Below, one piece after another: positions 9,379-18,709 of a stretch of 64,000 nt of DNA (positions are counted from its first letter, which is position 1; each line of letters begins with the position of its first letter). The translations under genes and the position numbers were made by a program. The stretch covers positions 1-64,000 of the forward strand of contig CAXTVI010000013.1 in the NCBI GenBank assembly GCA_964247695.1. Direction: 5' to 3'. The DNA comes from Lichenicoccus sp964247695 (GTDB lineage: Bacteria > Pseudomonadota > Alphaproteobacteria > Acetobacterales > Acetobacteraceae). The notes beneath the pieces are model-generated. The model saw only the letters and a program-made list of their open reading frames with translations. It did no database searches and was not told where the DNA came from.

Positions 9379-9428
9379 TGCATGCAAAATCTCTCATGCG
9401 GACCCTCGCCAGGCGCGTCTTGCATGCA
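9379..9428. promoter_or_regulatory. Candidate GntR operator pair: TGCATGCA palindromes
   Basis: Two perfect 8-bp palindromes, TGCATGCA, lie at 9379-9386 and 9421-9428, in the 99-bp gap before the FAD/Fe-S dehydrogenase. Their centres are 42 bp apart, about four DNA turns, and their flanks are mirror related (CTGCATGCAA in opposite orientations). This favours cooperative binding of a dimeric regulator, presumably the adjacent GntR protein. Confidence 0.5.
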
Positions 9429-9475
9429 GAAGCCGGGGTGTCCGACCTGAAGCGCTCGAGACGAGGAGATGGGCC

Positions 9476-12430
9476 ATGGTGAGCCAGGGCAGGACAGGGT
9501 TGGAGGCGCGGCTGCGCGATGCCGTGGATGGCGAGGTCCATTTCGACGTCTTCACCCGTGGCCGCTACGCCACCGACGCCTCGCAGTACCAGATCATGCC
9601 CGCAGGCGTCGTCGTGCCGCGCACGATGGAGGCGGCCACGCGCGCGTTCGCCCTGGCACGCGAGGAAGGCATCCCCATCACGGCCCGCGGCGGCGGCACG
9701 TCGCAGAGCGGCCAGACGATCAATCGCGGCCTCGTGGTCGACGGCTCGAAGCATCTGCGCCGCGTACTCGAACTCGACGTCGTGAACCGGCGCTGCACCG
9801 TCGAGCCGGGCATCGTGCTTGATGACCTCAACCGGCAACTGAAGCCGCATGGGTTGTGGTTTCCGGTCGATGTCTCCACGGCGTCCCGCGCCACCATCGG
9901 CGGCATGGTCGGCAACAATTCCTGCGGCGGCCGCTCGCTCCGCTACGGCACCACGCGCGACAACGTCGTCTCGATCGACGCCGTGCTCGCCGACGGCACG
10001 CCGATGCATTTCGGCGAAATCGCAGCCGATCCTGCCAGCATCAACGACCCGCGCAGACGGTCCCTCACCGAGCAACTGCTGGGGATCGGCCTGCGCGAGG
10101 CCGACGAGGTCGCCGCCCGCTACCCGAAGGTGCAGCGCCGCGTCGGCGGCTACAATCTCGACGCGCTCGATCCGCGTCGCGGACCGGTCAACCTCGCCCA
10201 TATCCTGGTGGGCTCCGAGGGAACGCTCGCCTATTCCACCGCGGTGGAGCTCAGGCTGTCGCCGCTGCTCGGCAGGCGGGCGGTCGGCGTCTGCCATTTC
10301 GGGTCGTTCCGTGCGGCCATGGACGCGGCCCAGCACCTGGTGACACTCAAGCCGATCGCCATCGAGCTGGTGGACGCCACCATGGTGGCCCTCGCCGGCG
10401 CGATCGCCATGTTCCGGCCGGTGCTGCAGGCGGTGGTGCGCGGCGAGCCCGCGGCCCTGCTGCTGGTCGAGTTCGCGGAGGACGAGGCGGAGAACCAGCG
10501 CCGCCTGCGACGGCTCGGCACGCTGATGGGCGATCTCGGGCTGGGCTTCGACCGGACCGGCGCGCACTGGGGCGGCGTGGTCGAGGTGCTCGACCCGGCC
10601 CTGCAGGCGTCGATCACCGAACTGCGCACGGCCGGCCTCAACATCATGATGTCGATGAAGGACGAAGCGAAGCCGGTCTCCTTCGTCGAGGACTGCGCCG
10701 TCCCGCTCGAGCATCTTGCCGACTACACCGACCGGCTGACGCAGATCTTCGAGCGCCACGGCACGCGCGGGACCTGGTATGCGCACGCCTCGGAGGGCTG
10801 CCTGCACGTGCGTCCGGTCCTCAATCTGCGGCTCGAGAAGGACGTGCGCGCGATGCGCGCCATCGCCGAAGAGGCGTTCCAGGCGGTGCGTGACTACAAG
10901 GGTTCGCATTCCGGCGAGCACGGCGACGGGATCGTGCGCAGCGAGTTCCACGAGGCGATGTTCGGATCGCGCCTCGTCGGCGCCTTCGAGGCGGTAAAGG
11001 ACGTCTTCGACCGGGAAGGCGTGCTGAATCCCGGCAAGATCGTGCGGGCACCGCGCTTCGATGATCGCAGCCTGCTGCGCTATCCACCCGGCTACGCGGC
11101 GCAGGATGTCCGGCCGGCGCTCGACTGGTCGGGTTATCCGGGGGCGGCGGGCGGCCTGCAGGGCGCCGTCGAAATGTGCAACAACAACGGTGCCTGCCGG
11201 GCGCTGGCGGGCGGTGTCATGTGCCCATCGTACCGCGCCACGCGCGACGAGCAGCACGTCACCCGTGGCCGCGCCAACAGCCTGCGTCTCGCCCTGACCG
11301 GCCAACTCGGGCCGGACGCCCTGGCGTCCGATGCGATGGCGGACACGATGCAGCTCTGCGTGTCCTGCAAGGCCTGCAAGCGCGAATGCCCGGCCGGTGT
11401 CGACATGGCGCGCATGAAGATCGAGGTGCAGGCCGCCCGCGCCGCGAAACACGGCTTCTCGCTGCGCGATCGGCTGGTGGGCTTCCTGCCCCGCTATGCA
11501 GCGATCGGCGGCCGCCTCGCGCCGCTGCTCAACCTGCGCGACCGCCTGCCGCTGCTGGCGCGGCTGTCAGAGCGCCTGCTCGGCCTGAGCGCGCGCCGGA
11601 CGCTGCCGGTGTGGCGGCGCGACCGGTTCAGGCCCCCGCATGGTGCGGTTGGTCCGGAGGGTGGTCCGGAGGTCGTGCTCTGGGCCGACACCTTCAACGC
11701 AGCCTTCGAGCGCGAGACGATCGACGCCGCCATCGCGACCCTGGTCGCGGCGGGCTACCGCGTGCACACCGCGCGTGCGGCCACCGGGTCGCGCCCGCTC
11801 TGTTGCGGTCGCACCTTCCTTTCCATCGGCGATGTCGCCCGCGCCCGCGCGGAGCTGTTGCGCAGCCTCGCGGCCCTGCGGCCGTTTCTGCGGCGCGGCG
11901 TTCCGGTGGTGGGGCTGGAGCCGAGCTGCCTGCTGTCGTTCCGCGACGAGGCGCTGGCGCTGTTGCCGGGAGAAGACACAAGCCGCCTCGCGGCTTCCGC
12001 CTTCCTGTTCGAGGAGTTCATCGTGGCCGAGGCGGAGTCGGGCCGCTTCCGCCCGCGCTTCGCTTCGGTCGAGCTGACCGCCTTGCTGCATGGCCATTGC
12101 CACCAGAAGGCGTTCGGCGCGATGGGCAGCGTGCAGGCGGCCCTGCGCCTTATCCCCGGGCTCACGGTGGAGACGATCGAATCGAGCTGCTGCGGGATGG
12201 CCGGCGCATTCGGCTATCAGGCCGAGACCGAGGCGGTGTCGCGCGCCATGGGCGAGCTGTCGCTGCTGCCGGCGATCCGTGCAGCCGCGCCGGACACGGT
12301 GCTGATCGCGGACGGAACCTCGTGCCGGCACCAGATCCGCGACGGCGCCGGGCGCGAGGCGGTGCATGTCGCCCGCATCTTCGCGATGGCGCTTGCGCCC
12401 TCGTCCGTCACAATCCCGGAGACAGCCTAG
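9476..12430 (+). CDS. FAD-binding and Fe-S oxidoreductase (YdiJ/GlcD-GlcF fusion type)
   Basis: A 984-residue fusion dehydrogenase. The N-terminal VAO/PCMH FAD domain (about 45-270) has the GGGTSQSG and GGMVGNNSCG motifs, and an FAD-oxidase C-terminal domain runs to about 540 with the LNPGKI motif. Next comes a ferredoxin-like region with cysteines from C568 and a C628-x2-C-x2-C-x3-C cluster. The C-terminal part contains CCG-type domains, including C905-C906 in SSCCGMAGAFGY. Proteins of this layout oxidise D-2-hydroxy acids (lactate, 2-hydroxyglutarate, glycolate) and pass electrons to the respiratory chain. GAGGAG lies 7 nt before the ATG. With a glyoxylate-type aminotransferase nearby, glycolate or a related hydroxy acid is a reasonable substrate guess. 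The 3' end overlaps fdsD by 4 bp. Confidence 0.88.
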   Translation: MVSQGRTGLEARLRDAVDGEVHFDVFTRGRYATDASQYQIMPAGVVVPRTMEAATRAFALAREEGIPITARGGGTSQSGQTINRGLVVDGSKHLRRVLELDVVNRRCTVEPGIVLDDLNRQLKPHGLWFPVDVSTASRATIGGMVGNNSCGGRSLRYGTTRDNVVSIDAVLADGTPMHFGEIAADPASINDPRRRSLTEQLLGIGLREADEVAARYPKVQRRVGGYNLDALDPRRGPVNLAHILVGSEGTLAYSTAVELRLSPLLGRRAVGVCHFGSFRAAMDAAQHLVTLKPIAIELVDATMVALAGAIAMFRPVLQAVVRGEPAALLLVEFAEDEAENQRRLRRLGTLMGDLGLGFDRTGAHWGGVVEVLDPALQASITELRTAGLNIMMSMKDEAKPVSFVEDCAVPLEHLADYTDRLTQIFERHGTRGTWYAHASEGCLHVRPVLNLRLEKDVRAMRAIAEEAFQAVRDYKGSHSGEHGDGIVRSEFHEAMFGSRLVGAFEAVKDVFDREGVLNPGKIVRAPRFDDRSLLRYPPGYAAQDVRPALDWSGYPGAAGGLQGAVEMCNNNGACRALAGGVMCPSYRATRDEQHVTRGRANSLRLALTGQLGPDALASDAMADTMQLCVSCKACKRECPAGVDMARMKIEVQAARAAKHGFSLRDRLVGFLPRYAAIGGRLAPLLNLRDRLPLLARLSERLLGLSARRTLPVWRRDRFRPPHGAVGPEGGPEVVLWADTFNAAFERETIDAAIATLVAAGYRVHTARAATGSRPLCCGRTFLSIGDVARARAELLRSLAALRPFLRRGVPVVGLEPSCLLSFRDEALALLPGEDTSRLAASAFLFEEFIVAEAESGRFRPRFASVELTALLHGHCHQKAFGAMGSVQAALRLIPGLTVETIESSCCGMAGAFGYQAETEAVSRAMGELSLLPAIRAAAPDTVLIADGTSCRHQIRDGAGREAVHVARIFAMALAPSSVTIPETA

Positions 12431-12705
12431 CCCGCGTCGGTCGCCATCTGTCCGGCTTCCTGAACCGGTGACGTCACGCGTTTCACCGGGCTTTCCGCCG
12501 TCTGCCGTTGCTGGAACGCGGCGGCAACCAGCGCGTCGACGCCGGGTCCGTCCTGTTCGATATAGCGCTCAAGGGTCGCCCGCATGTCCGGCGTCCAGAA
12601 CGAGACGACGTGGCGCGTGATGCCTGCTGCCGCCTCCTCGTCGGGATAGGAGCGAAAGAAGGTGGCGATCTGGTTCGCCATGGCGACCAGCTTCTCGGGT
12701 TTCAT
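12427..12705 (-). CDS. fdsD: Formate dehydrogenase delta subunit
   Basis: A 92-residue FdsD-type protein (PEKLVAMANQIATFF at the start, then the conserved TRHVVSFWTPDMR segment). FdsD is a small subunit or assembly partner of the NAD-dependent molybdenum formate dehydrogenase. It is the last gene of the fds operon, 30 bp after fdsA. In many genomes an fdsC (FdhD-like sulfurtransferase) gene lies between the two; here there is no room for it. The gene ends tail-to-tail with the FAD/Fe-S dehydrogenase, overlapping by 4 bp. Confidence 0.9.
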   Translation of the reverse strand: MKPEKLVAMANQIATFFRSYPDEEAAAGITRHVVSFWTPDMRATLERYIEQDGPGVDALVAAAFQQRQTAESPVKRVTSPVQEAGQMATDAG

Positions 12706-12735
12706 CGGCCGTCGCCGCTCGATACAGTCATCGGA

Positions 12736-15576
12736 TCAGTCGGCCGCCTCGCCGTGCGCCATGCGCGTCAGGGCGACGTCCTCCTCGAAGAAGCGAGCCT
12801 GCCAGTCCGACAGCCGGTTGGTCTTGCGCACCTGCACCGCGGTCACCTTGTATTCGGGACAATTGGTGGCCCAGTCGGAGTAGTCCGTCGTGATGACGTT
12901 GGCGCCGGTCTTGGGATGGTGGAACGTCGTATAGACCACACCCGGCTGCATGCGCTCGCTGATCCGCGCCTTCAGTGACACGTCACCGGAGCGGCTCGCC
13001 AGGCACACCAGATCGCCCTCGACGACGCCGCGATTCTCGGCATCGAGCGGGTGGATCTCCAGGACATCCTCTTCATGCCAGCGGCTGTTGTCGGTGCGGC
13101 GTGTCTGCGCTCCGACATTATATTGCGACAGGATGCGGCCGGTGGTCAGCAGCAGCGGGAAGAGCGGACCAGTCCGCTCCTCGGTCGGGATGAACTCGGT
13201 GATCATGAACCGGCCCAGCCCTCGGACGAAGCGGTCGACATGCATCATCGGCGTTCCGGCCGGAGCCTTCTCGTTGCACGGCCACTGGATCGAGCCGAGC
13301 GCATCGAGTTTCTCATAGGACACCCCCGCGAAGGTGGGGGTAGTCGCCGCGATCTCGGCCATGATCTCCGACGGATGCGCATACGTCATCGGGTATCCGA
13401 GCGCCGCCGACAACGCGAGTGTCGCTTCCCAGTCGGCGAGGCCGCCCAGCGGCGGGACCACCTTGCGCACGCGGCTGATGCGCCGCTCGGCATTGGTGAA
13501 GGTACCGTCCTTTTCGAGAAAGGAGGAGCCGGGCAGGAACACGTGCGCGTATTTCGCGGTCTCGTTCAGGAACAGGTCCTGGACGACGATGCACTCCATC
13601 GCCCGCAGGCCGGCGGTGACGTGCTGCGTGTCGGGATCGGACTGCGCGATATCCTCGCCCTGGATGTACAGGCCCTTGAAGCTGCCCTCGACTGCGTCGT
13701 CGAGCATGTTCGGAATGCGCCGGCCGGGCGCGCTCGCCAGCGGCACCCCCCACAGCGCCTCGAAGGCGTGCCGCGTGGTGTCGTCCGAGACGTGCCGGTA
13801 GCCGGGAAACTCGTGCGGGAACGACCCCATGTCGCACGCGCCCTGCACGTTGTTCTGGCCGCGCAGCGGGTTGAGCCCGCTGCCGAGCTTGCCGACATTG
13901 CCGGTCGCCATGGCGAGGTTGGCCATCGCCATCACCGTGGTTGAGCCCTGGCTGTGTTCCGTGACTCCCAGCCCGTAATAGATGGCGGCTGAGCCGCCGG
14001 TCGCGTAGAGCCGTGCCGCCGCGCGGACCTCCGCCGGATCGACACCGGTGAGATGCGCCGTCGCCTCGGGTCCATTGCGTGGCTCGGCGACGAAACGCGC
14101 CCAGTGCTCGAACGCGTCCCACTCGCAGCGCTCGCGGACATAGTCGGTGGCCACCAGGCCCTCGGTCACGACGACATGCGCCAGCGCATTGATCACGGCG
14201 ACGTTGGTGCCGGGCAGCAGCGGCAGGTGATGATCGGCCTTGATGTGCGGCGACTTCACCAGGTCGGTCTTGCGCGGATCGACGATGATCAGGTGCGCGC
14301 CTTCGCGCAGCCGCCGCTTCATGCGCGAGGCGAACACCGGGTGGCCATCGGTCGGGTTGGCGCCGATCACCATGATCACGTCGGAATGCGCGACCGAGGC
14401 GAAGTCCTGCGTGCCGGCGGATGTGCCGAGCGTGGTCATCAGCCCGTAGCCGGTCGGCGAATGGCAGACGCGCGCGCAGGTGTCGACGTTGTTGTTGCCG
14501 AAGCCGGCCCGGACCAGTTTCTGGACGAGATAGGTTTCCTCGTTGGTGCAACGCGACGAGGTGATGCCGCCGATGCTGTCGCGGCCATAGGTCTGCTGCA
14601 GCCGCTTGAACTCGCTGGCTGCGTGGGCGACCGCCTGCTCCCAGGTGACCTCCTGCCACGGGTCGGTGATGGCGGCCCGGATCATCGGCTTGGTGATGCG
14701 ATCCTTGTGGGTGGCATATCCCCAGGCGAACCGGCCCTTCACGCAGGAATGCCCGTTATTGGCCTGACCGTCCTTGTACGGCACCATACGCACCAGGTCG
14801 GTGCCCTGCATCTCGGCCTTGAAGGAGCAGCCGACGCCGCAATAGGCGCAGGTGGTGACGACCGAATGCTCCGGCTGGCCCTTGGCGATCACGCTCTTCT
14901 CGGTCAACGTCGCGGTCGGACAGGCCTGCACGCAGGCGCCGCAGGACACGCACTCGGACCCGAAGAAGTCGGTGTTGCCGGCGCGGACCTTGGAGTCGAA
15001 GCCGCGTCCCTCGATGGTCAGCGCAAAGGTGCCCTGCACCTCCTCGCAGGCGCGCACGCAACGCGAGCAGACGATGCATTTCGAGCTCTCGAAGGTGAAG
15101 TAGGGGTTGCTCTCGTCCTTCGGCGAGGCAAGGTGATTGGCCCCGTCCATGCCATAGCGCACATCACGCAGCCCGACCGTGCCGGCCATGTCCTGCAGTT
15201 CGCAATCGCCGTTGGCGGAGCAGGTCAGGCAGTCGAGCGGGTGATCGGAGATGTAGAGTTCCATGACCCCGCGCCTGAGGTCGGCCAGCCGGGGCGTCTG
15301 CGTGGTCACCACCATGGCGTCCTCGGCCGGGGTGGTGCAGGAGGCCGGCGTGCCACGACGGCCCTGGATCTCGACCAGGCACATGCGGCAGGAGCCGAAC
15401 GGCTCGAGGCTGTCGGTCGCGCAGAGCTTCGGAATCTTGGTGCCGACGGACATCGCGGCTGCCATGACGGACGTGCCGGCCGGCACAGTCACGGTCTGCC
15501 CGTCGATGCTCAGCGTCACCGTTTTCTCGGCGACCCGGATCGGCGTGCCGAAATCCAGTTCCTTGATCAGGCCCAT
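12736..15576 (-). CDS. fdsA: NAD-dependent formate dehydrogenase, alpha (Mo) subunit
   Basis: A 946-residue catalytic subunit oxidising formate to CO2 in the cytoplasm. Domains in order: an N-terminal [2Fe-2S] domain (SCRMC motif, about residues 10-90), a His-Cys NuoG-like [4Fe-4S] site (HPLDCLTCSANGDC, about 115-128), two ferredoxin clusters (CIVCSRCVRAC and CVSCGACVQAC), then the bis-MGD domain starting with CAYCGVGC. The molybdenum ligand is a cysteine at about residue 371 in CARVCHSPTG. The equivalent position in the second formate dehydrogenase in this window is selenocysteine. AAGGAAG precedes the ATG. It lies 12 bp after fdsB and is cotranscribed with fdsG and fdsB. Confidence 0.97.
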   Translation of the reverse strand: MGLIKELDFGTPIRVAEKTVTLSIDGQTVTVPAGTSVMAAAMSVGTKIPKLCATDSLEPFGSCRMCLVEIQGRRGTPASCTTPAEDAMVVTTQTPRLADLRRGVMELYISDHPLDCLTCSANGDCELQDMAGTVGLRDVRYGMDGANHLASPKDESNPYFTFESSKCIVCSRCVRACEEVQGTFALTIEGRGFDSKVRAGNTDFFGSECVSCGACVQACPTATLTEKSVIAKGQPEHSVVTTCAYCGVGCSFKAEMQGTDLVRMVPYKDGQANNGHSCVKGRFAWGYATHKDRITKPMIRAAITDPWQEVTWEQAVAHAASEFKRLQQTYGRDSIGGITSSRCTNEETYLVQKLVRAGFGNNNVDTCARVCHSPTGYGLMTTLGTSAGTQDFASVAHSDVIMVIGANPTDGHPVFASRMKRRLREGAHLIIVDPRKTDLVKSPHIKADHHLPLLPGTNVAVINALAHVVVTEGLVATDYVRERCEWDAFEHWARFVAEPRNGPEATAHLTGVDPAEVRAAARLYATGGSAAIYYGLGVTEHSQGSTTVMAMANLAMATGNVGKLGSGLNPLRGQNNVQGACDMGSFPHEFPGYRHVSDDTTRHAFEALWGVPLASAPGRRIPNMLDDAVEGSFKGLYIQGEDIAQSDPDTQHVTAGLRAMECIVVQDLFLNETAKYAHVFLPGSSFLEKDGTFTNAERRISRVRKVVPPLGGLADWEATLALSAALGYPMTYAHPSEIMAEIAATTPTFAGVSYEKLDALGSIQWPCNEKAPAGTPMMHVDRFVRGLGRFMITEFIPTEERTGPLFPLLLTTGRILSQYNVGAQTRRTDNSRWHEEDVLEIHPLDAENRGVVEGDLVCLASRSGDVSLKARISERMQPGVVYTTFHHPKTGANVITTDYSDWATNCPEYKVTAVQVRKTNRLSDWQARFFEEDVALTRMAHGEAAD

Positions 15577-15588
15577 CGGACTGCTTCC

Positions 15589-17145
15589 TTATTCGGCAGC
15601 CGCCGGCATGGCCGGCCGCTCGAAATCTTCTGGAAAATGCGTGAGTGCGCTCATGACCGGGACCGGCGTGAGGCCGCCCATCGCACATAGCGACGCATCC
15701 GCCATCAGCACGCAGAGATCGTTCAGCAGCGCCAGGTTCTTCTCGCGCTGCGTGCCGGCCGTGACACGATCCACGACCTCCATGCCGCGCACCGCGCCGA
15801 CCCGGCATGGCGTGCATTTGCCGCAGCTCTCATGCGCGCAGAACTCGAAGGCGAACCGCGCCTGGGCCGCGAGATCGACGGTGTCGTCGAACACGACGAC
15901 GCCGCCATGGCCGAGCAGGCCCTTCGCCGCGGCGAAGGCCTCGTAGTCCATCGGGATATCCATCATGTGCGCCGGGAAATAGGCGCCGAGCGGGCCGCCG
16001 ACCTGGATCGCCCGGATCTGCCGGCCGCTGGCGGTGCCGCCGCCATAATCCTCCACCACCTCGCGCAGGGTGGTGCCGAACGGGACCTCGATCAGGCCGC
16101 CGCGCCTGATGTTGCCGGCCAGCTGCACCGGAAGGGTGCCGAGCGACCGACCGACGCCGTACTCGGCATAGGCCTTGCCGCCATTGGCCAGGATGAACGG
16201 GATCGTGGCGAGCGAGATCACGTTGTTGACGATGGTGGGACGTCCGAACAGGCCCTGGATCGCCGGCAGCGGCGGTTTCGCGCGCACGGTGCCGCGGTGT
16301 CCCTCCAGGCTCTCAAGCAGCGAGGTCTCCTCGCCGCAGATATAGGCGCCGGCGCCCAGCCGGACCTCGAGGAAGAAGCCCTGCCCGGAGCCGGCGACGT
16401 CCGCACCGAGCATCCCGGCCGCTGTCGCCGCCGCGATCGCGCGTTGCAGGGTCCGGAACGCGTGCGGATATTCCGACCGGCAGTAGATGTACCCACGTGT
16501 GGCACCCACGGCGATCCCGGCGATGGTCATGCCTTCGATCAGGGTGAACGGGTCGCCCTCCATCAGCATCCGGTCTGCGAAGGTGCCGCTGTCGCCCTCG
16601 TCTGCGTTGCAGACCACGTAGCGCTGCTGCTCGGACGGAGCCAGCCGGACGGTGTTCCACTTGATGCCGGTCGGGAAGCCTGCGCCGCCGCGGCCGCGCA
16701 GCCCGGACAGCTTGACCTCGTCCACGACGGCCTGGCCGCCGATCTCCAACGCCTTTTCGAGGCCGCGATAGCCGCCATGCGCCCGGTAGTCCTCGACGGA
16801 AAGCGGATCCACGAGACCGCACCTGGCAAAGGTGAGCCGCGTCTGGCGAATCTGCCAGGAATGCTGCTCCGGCCTGCCGATCGCAAGCGGGTGCGGGCGC
16901 CCCTCAAGGAAGCCTGCGTCGAACAGGGAAGCGACGTCGTCCGCAGCGACCGGGCCATAGCCGATCCGGCCATCCCCGGTCTCGACCTCGACGAGCGGCT
17001 CCAGCCAGACCATCCCGCGCGTGCCGGTTCGCACGATCCGGACCTGCGCCCCGGCCTTGTCGGCCTCACGCTGGATGGCGGCGGCCACGCGATCGGCGCC
17101 CATCGCCAGCGCCGTCGCATCGGCAGGAACGAAGACGCGGATCAT
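15589..17145 (-). CDS. fdsB: NAD-dependent formate dehydrogenase, beta (FMN/NADH) subunit
   Basis: A 518-residue NuoF-like diaphorase subunit that passes electrons from the Fe-S chain through FMN to NAD. A thioredoxin-like N-terminal domain (about 1-110) is followed by the NuoF core with GRGGAGFPTG (FMN site), CNADEGDSGTF, CGEETSLLESLEG (NAD site) and the [4Fe-4S] ligands ESCGKCTPCRVG. The ATG at 17145 overlaps the fdsG stop (ATGA), which decides the start over a 51-codon upstream extension. It is the central gene of the fdsG-fdsB-fdsA-fdsD operon. Confidence 0.96.
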   Translation of the reverse strand: MIRVFVPADATALAMGADRVAAAIQREADKAGAQVRIVRTGTRGMVWLEPLVEVETGDGRIGYGPVAADDVASLFDAGFLEGRPHPLAIGRPEQHSWQIRQTRLTFARCGLVDPLSVEDYRAHGGYRGLEKALEIGGQAVVDEVKLSGLRGRGGAGFPTGIKWNTVRLAPSEQQRYVVCNADEGDSGTFADRMLMEGDPFTLIEGMTIAGIAVGATRGYIYCRSEYPHAFRTLQRAIAAATAAGMLGADVAGSGQGFFLEVRLGAGAYICGEETSLLESLEGHRGTVRAKPPLPAIQGLFGRPTIVNNVISLATIPFILANGGKAYAEYGVGRSLGTLPVQLAGNIRRGGLIEVPFGTTLREVVEDYGGGTASGRQIRAIQVGGPLGAYFPAHMMDIPMDYEAFAAAKGLLGHGGVVVFDDTVDLAAQARFAFEFCAHESCGKCTPCRVGAVRGMEVVDRVTAGTQREKNLALLNDLCVLMADASLCAMGGLTPVPVMSALTHFPEDFERPAMPAAAE

Positions 17146-17645
17146 GCGCAGCTCTCGGCCAGGGCCGCATCCAGGGAGGCTGTGGTCACCCGTACCATGG
17201 GCTCGCCGTCGAGCAGCGCCGCCGGCGCGCAGGCGCACAGGCCAAGACAGAAGGTCGGCTCCACCGTCAGCAGGCCGTCCGCCGTCCGGTCGCCCCAATC
17301 AAGCCCGAATCGCTCGAGCAGCGCGCGGGCCACGGCCACGCCTCCCATGGCCTGGCACGCCTCCGCCCGGCAGAGTTTCAGCACGTGTCGACCGGCCGGC
17401 TCGCGCCGGAAATCGTGGTAGAACGAGATCACGCCATAGACCTCGGCGCGCGAGACGTTGAGCGCTGCCGCGATGAGGGGTTCGGCTTCGGCTGGCACGC
17501 AGCCGAACTCTTCCTGCAGGGCATGCAGCACCGGCAGCATAGGCCCGTCGAGGTCGCGATGGGCCATGATCACCGCTTCGGCACGGGCTGTGCCGGACCA
17601 GAGTGCGGTCTCCTGAACCACTGCGGGTCGAGCCTTCGGCTTCAT
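17142..17645 (-). CDS. fdsG: NAD-dependent formate dehydrogenase, gamma ([2Fe-2S]) subunit
   Basis: A 167-residue NuoE-like subunit with a thioredoxin-fold [2Fe-2S] domain. The four ligands are visible as a C-x4-C pair in LCRAEAC and a C-x3-C pair in TFCLGLC. The helical N-terminus contains LPVLHALQEEFGCVP. I prefer the ATG at 17645; a TTG three codons upstream is possible. It is the first gene of the operon, so the promoter should lie in 17646-17785, where a near-palindrome is centred on CTTATAAG. Confidence 0.95.
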   Translation of the reverse strand: MKPKARPAVVQETALWSGTARAEAVIMAHRDLDGPMLPVLHALQEEFGCVPAEAEPLIAAALNVSRAEVYGVISFYHDFRREPAGRHVLKLCRAEACQAMGGVAVARALLERFGLDWGDRTADGLLTVEPTFCLGLCACAPAALLDGEPMVRVTTASLDAALAESCA

Positions 17646-17710
17646 TCTCACCAATCCATCTGCGTCCTGGACGAGCCGTCACCTCATGCCAAACCGGAAA
17701 CTGACGCAAT

Positions 17711-17726
17711 AGCTCTTATAAGCGCT
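17711..17726. promoter_or_regulatory. Near-palindrome upstream of fdsG
   Basis: A 16-bp near-perfect palindrome with the core CTTATAAG sits about 65 bp upstream of the fdsG start and between it and the end of the RpiR gene. It is an AT-rich patch in very GC-rich DNA. It could be an operator or part of the fds promoter; no clear -35/-10 pair is visible. Confidence 0.3.
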
Positions 17727-17785
17727 TGACGGCACAGAGCGGCAGAAGAATCGGCCCGGCCGGGCTCGCGCCACCACCACGACCA

Positions 17786-18709
17786 TCAATCCTCGTCATG
17801 TGGTCCCGCCTGGCGCGACCGCATGAAGCTCAGTTTCTTCTTCATCGCGGCGAGACGCTGCTGGTGCTCGCCACCGCGTCGCATCGCGACGCCGACGGCA
17901 AGGATGTCGACCAGAACCAGCGCCGCCAGCCGCGAGATGGTCGGCGTGTAGACGTCGGTGTTCTCGAGCGTCTCGATGACCAGCAGCAGGTCGCTCAAGC
18001 GGCGCATCCGGCGCCCGGCGCGTCCGGAGATGCCGATCACGCCGGCGCCGGCCTCGCGCGCGGCCCGCATGACATCGAGCAGGGCCGAGGTCTGGCCGGT
18101 ATTGGAGATCGCGACCGCCACGTCGCCCGGCTGCATCATCGAGGCAGCGATGAATTGCTGGTGCGAGTCGGAATGCACGTTGCACGGCACGCCGAACAGC
18201 GGGAATTTCTGTTGCGCGTCGGCCGCCACGATCCATGACGCGCCGAAGCCGAAGAACTCGATGCGCCGTGCCGCTGCAAGCCGCTCGATCGCGTGGGCCA
18301 CCGCCTCATGGTCGAGCTGGCTGCGTGCCCAATCCAGGCTGGTCATGGTGTAGTCGAACACCTTGTCGGTCAGCTTCTGCGGTGTGTCGGTGGCGTCCAG
18401 CACCGACTGCGTGGCCGGCACGCCGAGGGCCACGCTGTGCGCCAGCTTGATCCTGAAGTCCTGGAAGCCCTCGAACCCGAGCGCCGCGCAGAACCGCATA
18501 ACCGTAGGCTCGCTGACCCCGGCGCGGCGCGCGGTCTCGGCGACGGTCGCTACCAGGGCGGCCTGCGGATCGGACAGGATGTGCTCGGCGACCCTCCGGT
18601 CCGACTTCCTCAGCTCCGGCAGCCGTATCAGGATCAGTTCGAGGACGTTGCGCCCGGACGGCGCCGGTCGCTCCGCGGCACCGACGCTCCTGTCCGCCTC
18701 GCTCGACAT
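17786..18709 (-). CDS. RpiR/MurR/HexR-family sugar-phosphate-sensing regulator
   Basis: A 307-residue regulator. The N-terminal HTH_6 domain (about 20-95) has RVAEHILSDPQ and RRAGVSEPTVMRFCAALGF. The C-terminal SIS domain (about 125-255) has RIEFFGFGAS and DVAVAISNTGQT, the phosphosugar-binding loop region. I took the ATG at 18709 because GGGAG lies just upstream; a 44-codon extension is unlike the family. It is the last gene of a minus-strand set with the cupin isomerase and the dehydrogenase-like gene. That set is divergent from a sugar ABC transporter, which it presumably controls through a sugar phosphate. Confidence 0.9.
   Translation of the reverse strand: MSSEADRSVGAAERPAPSGRNVLELILIRLPELRKSDRRVAEHILSDPQAALVATVAETARRAGVSEPTVMRFCAALGFEGFQDFRIKLAHSVALGVPATQSVLDATDTPQKLTDKVFDYTMTSLDWARSQLDHEAVAHAIERLAAARRIEFFGFGASWIVAADAQQKFPLFGVPCNVHSDSHQQFIAASMMQPGDVAVAISNTGQTSALLDVMRAAREAGAGVIGISGRAGRRMRRLSDLLLVIETLENTDVYTPTISRLAALVLVDILAVGVAMRRGGEHQQRLAAMKKKLSFMRSRQAGPHDED

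Noticed and set aside
8534..11452. Long upstream extension (about 970 residues) of the aminotransferase frame
   Set aside because: It is antisense to the GntR and dehydrogenase genes and lacks any domain; a ribosome site and family start lie at 8533.
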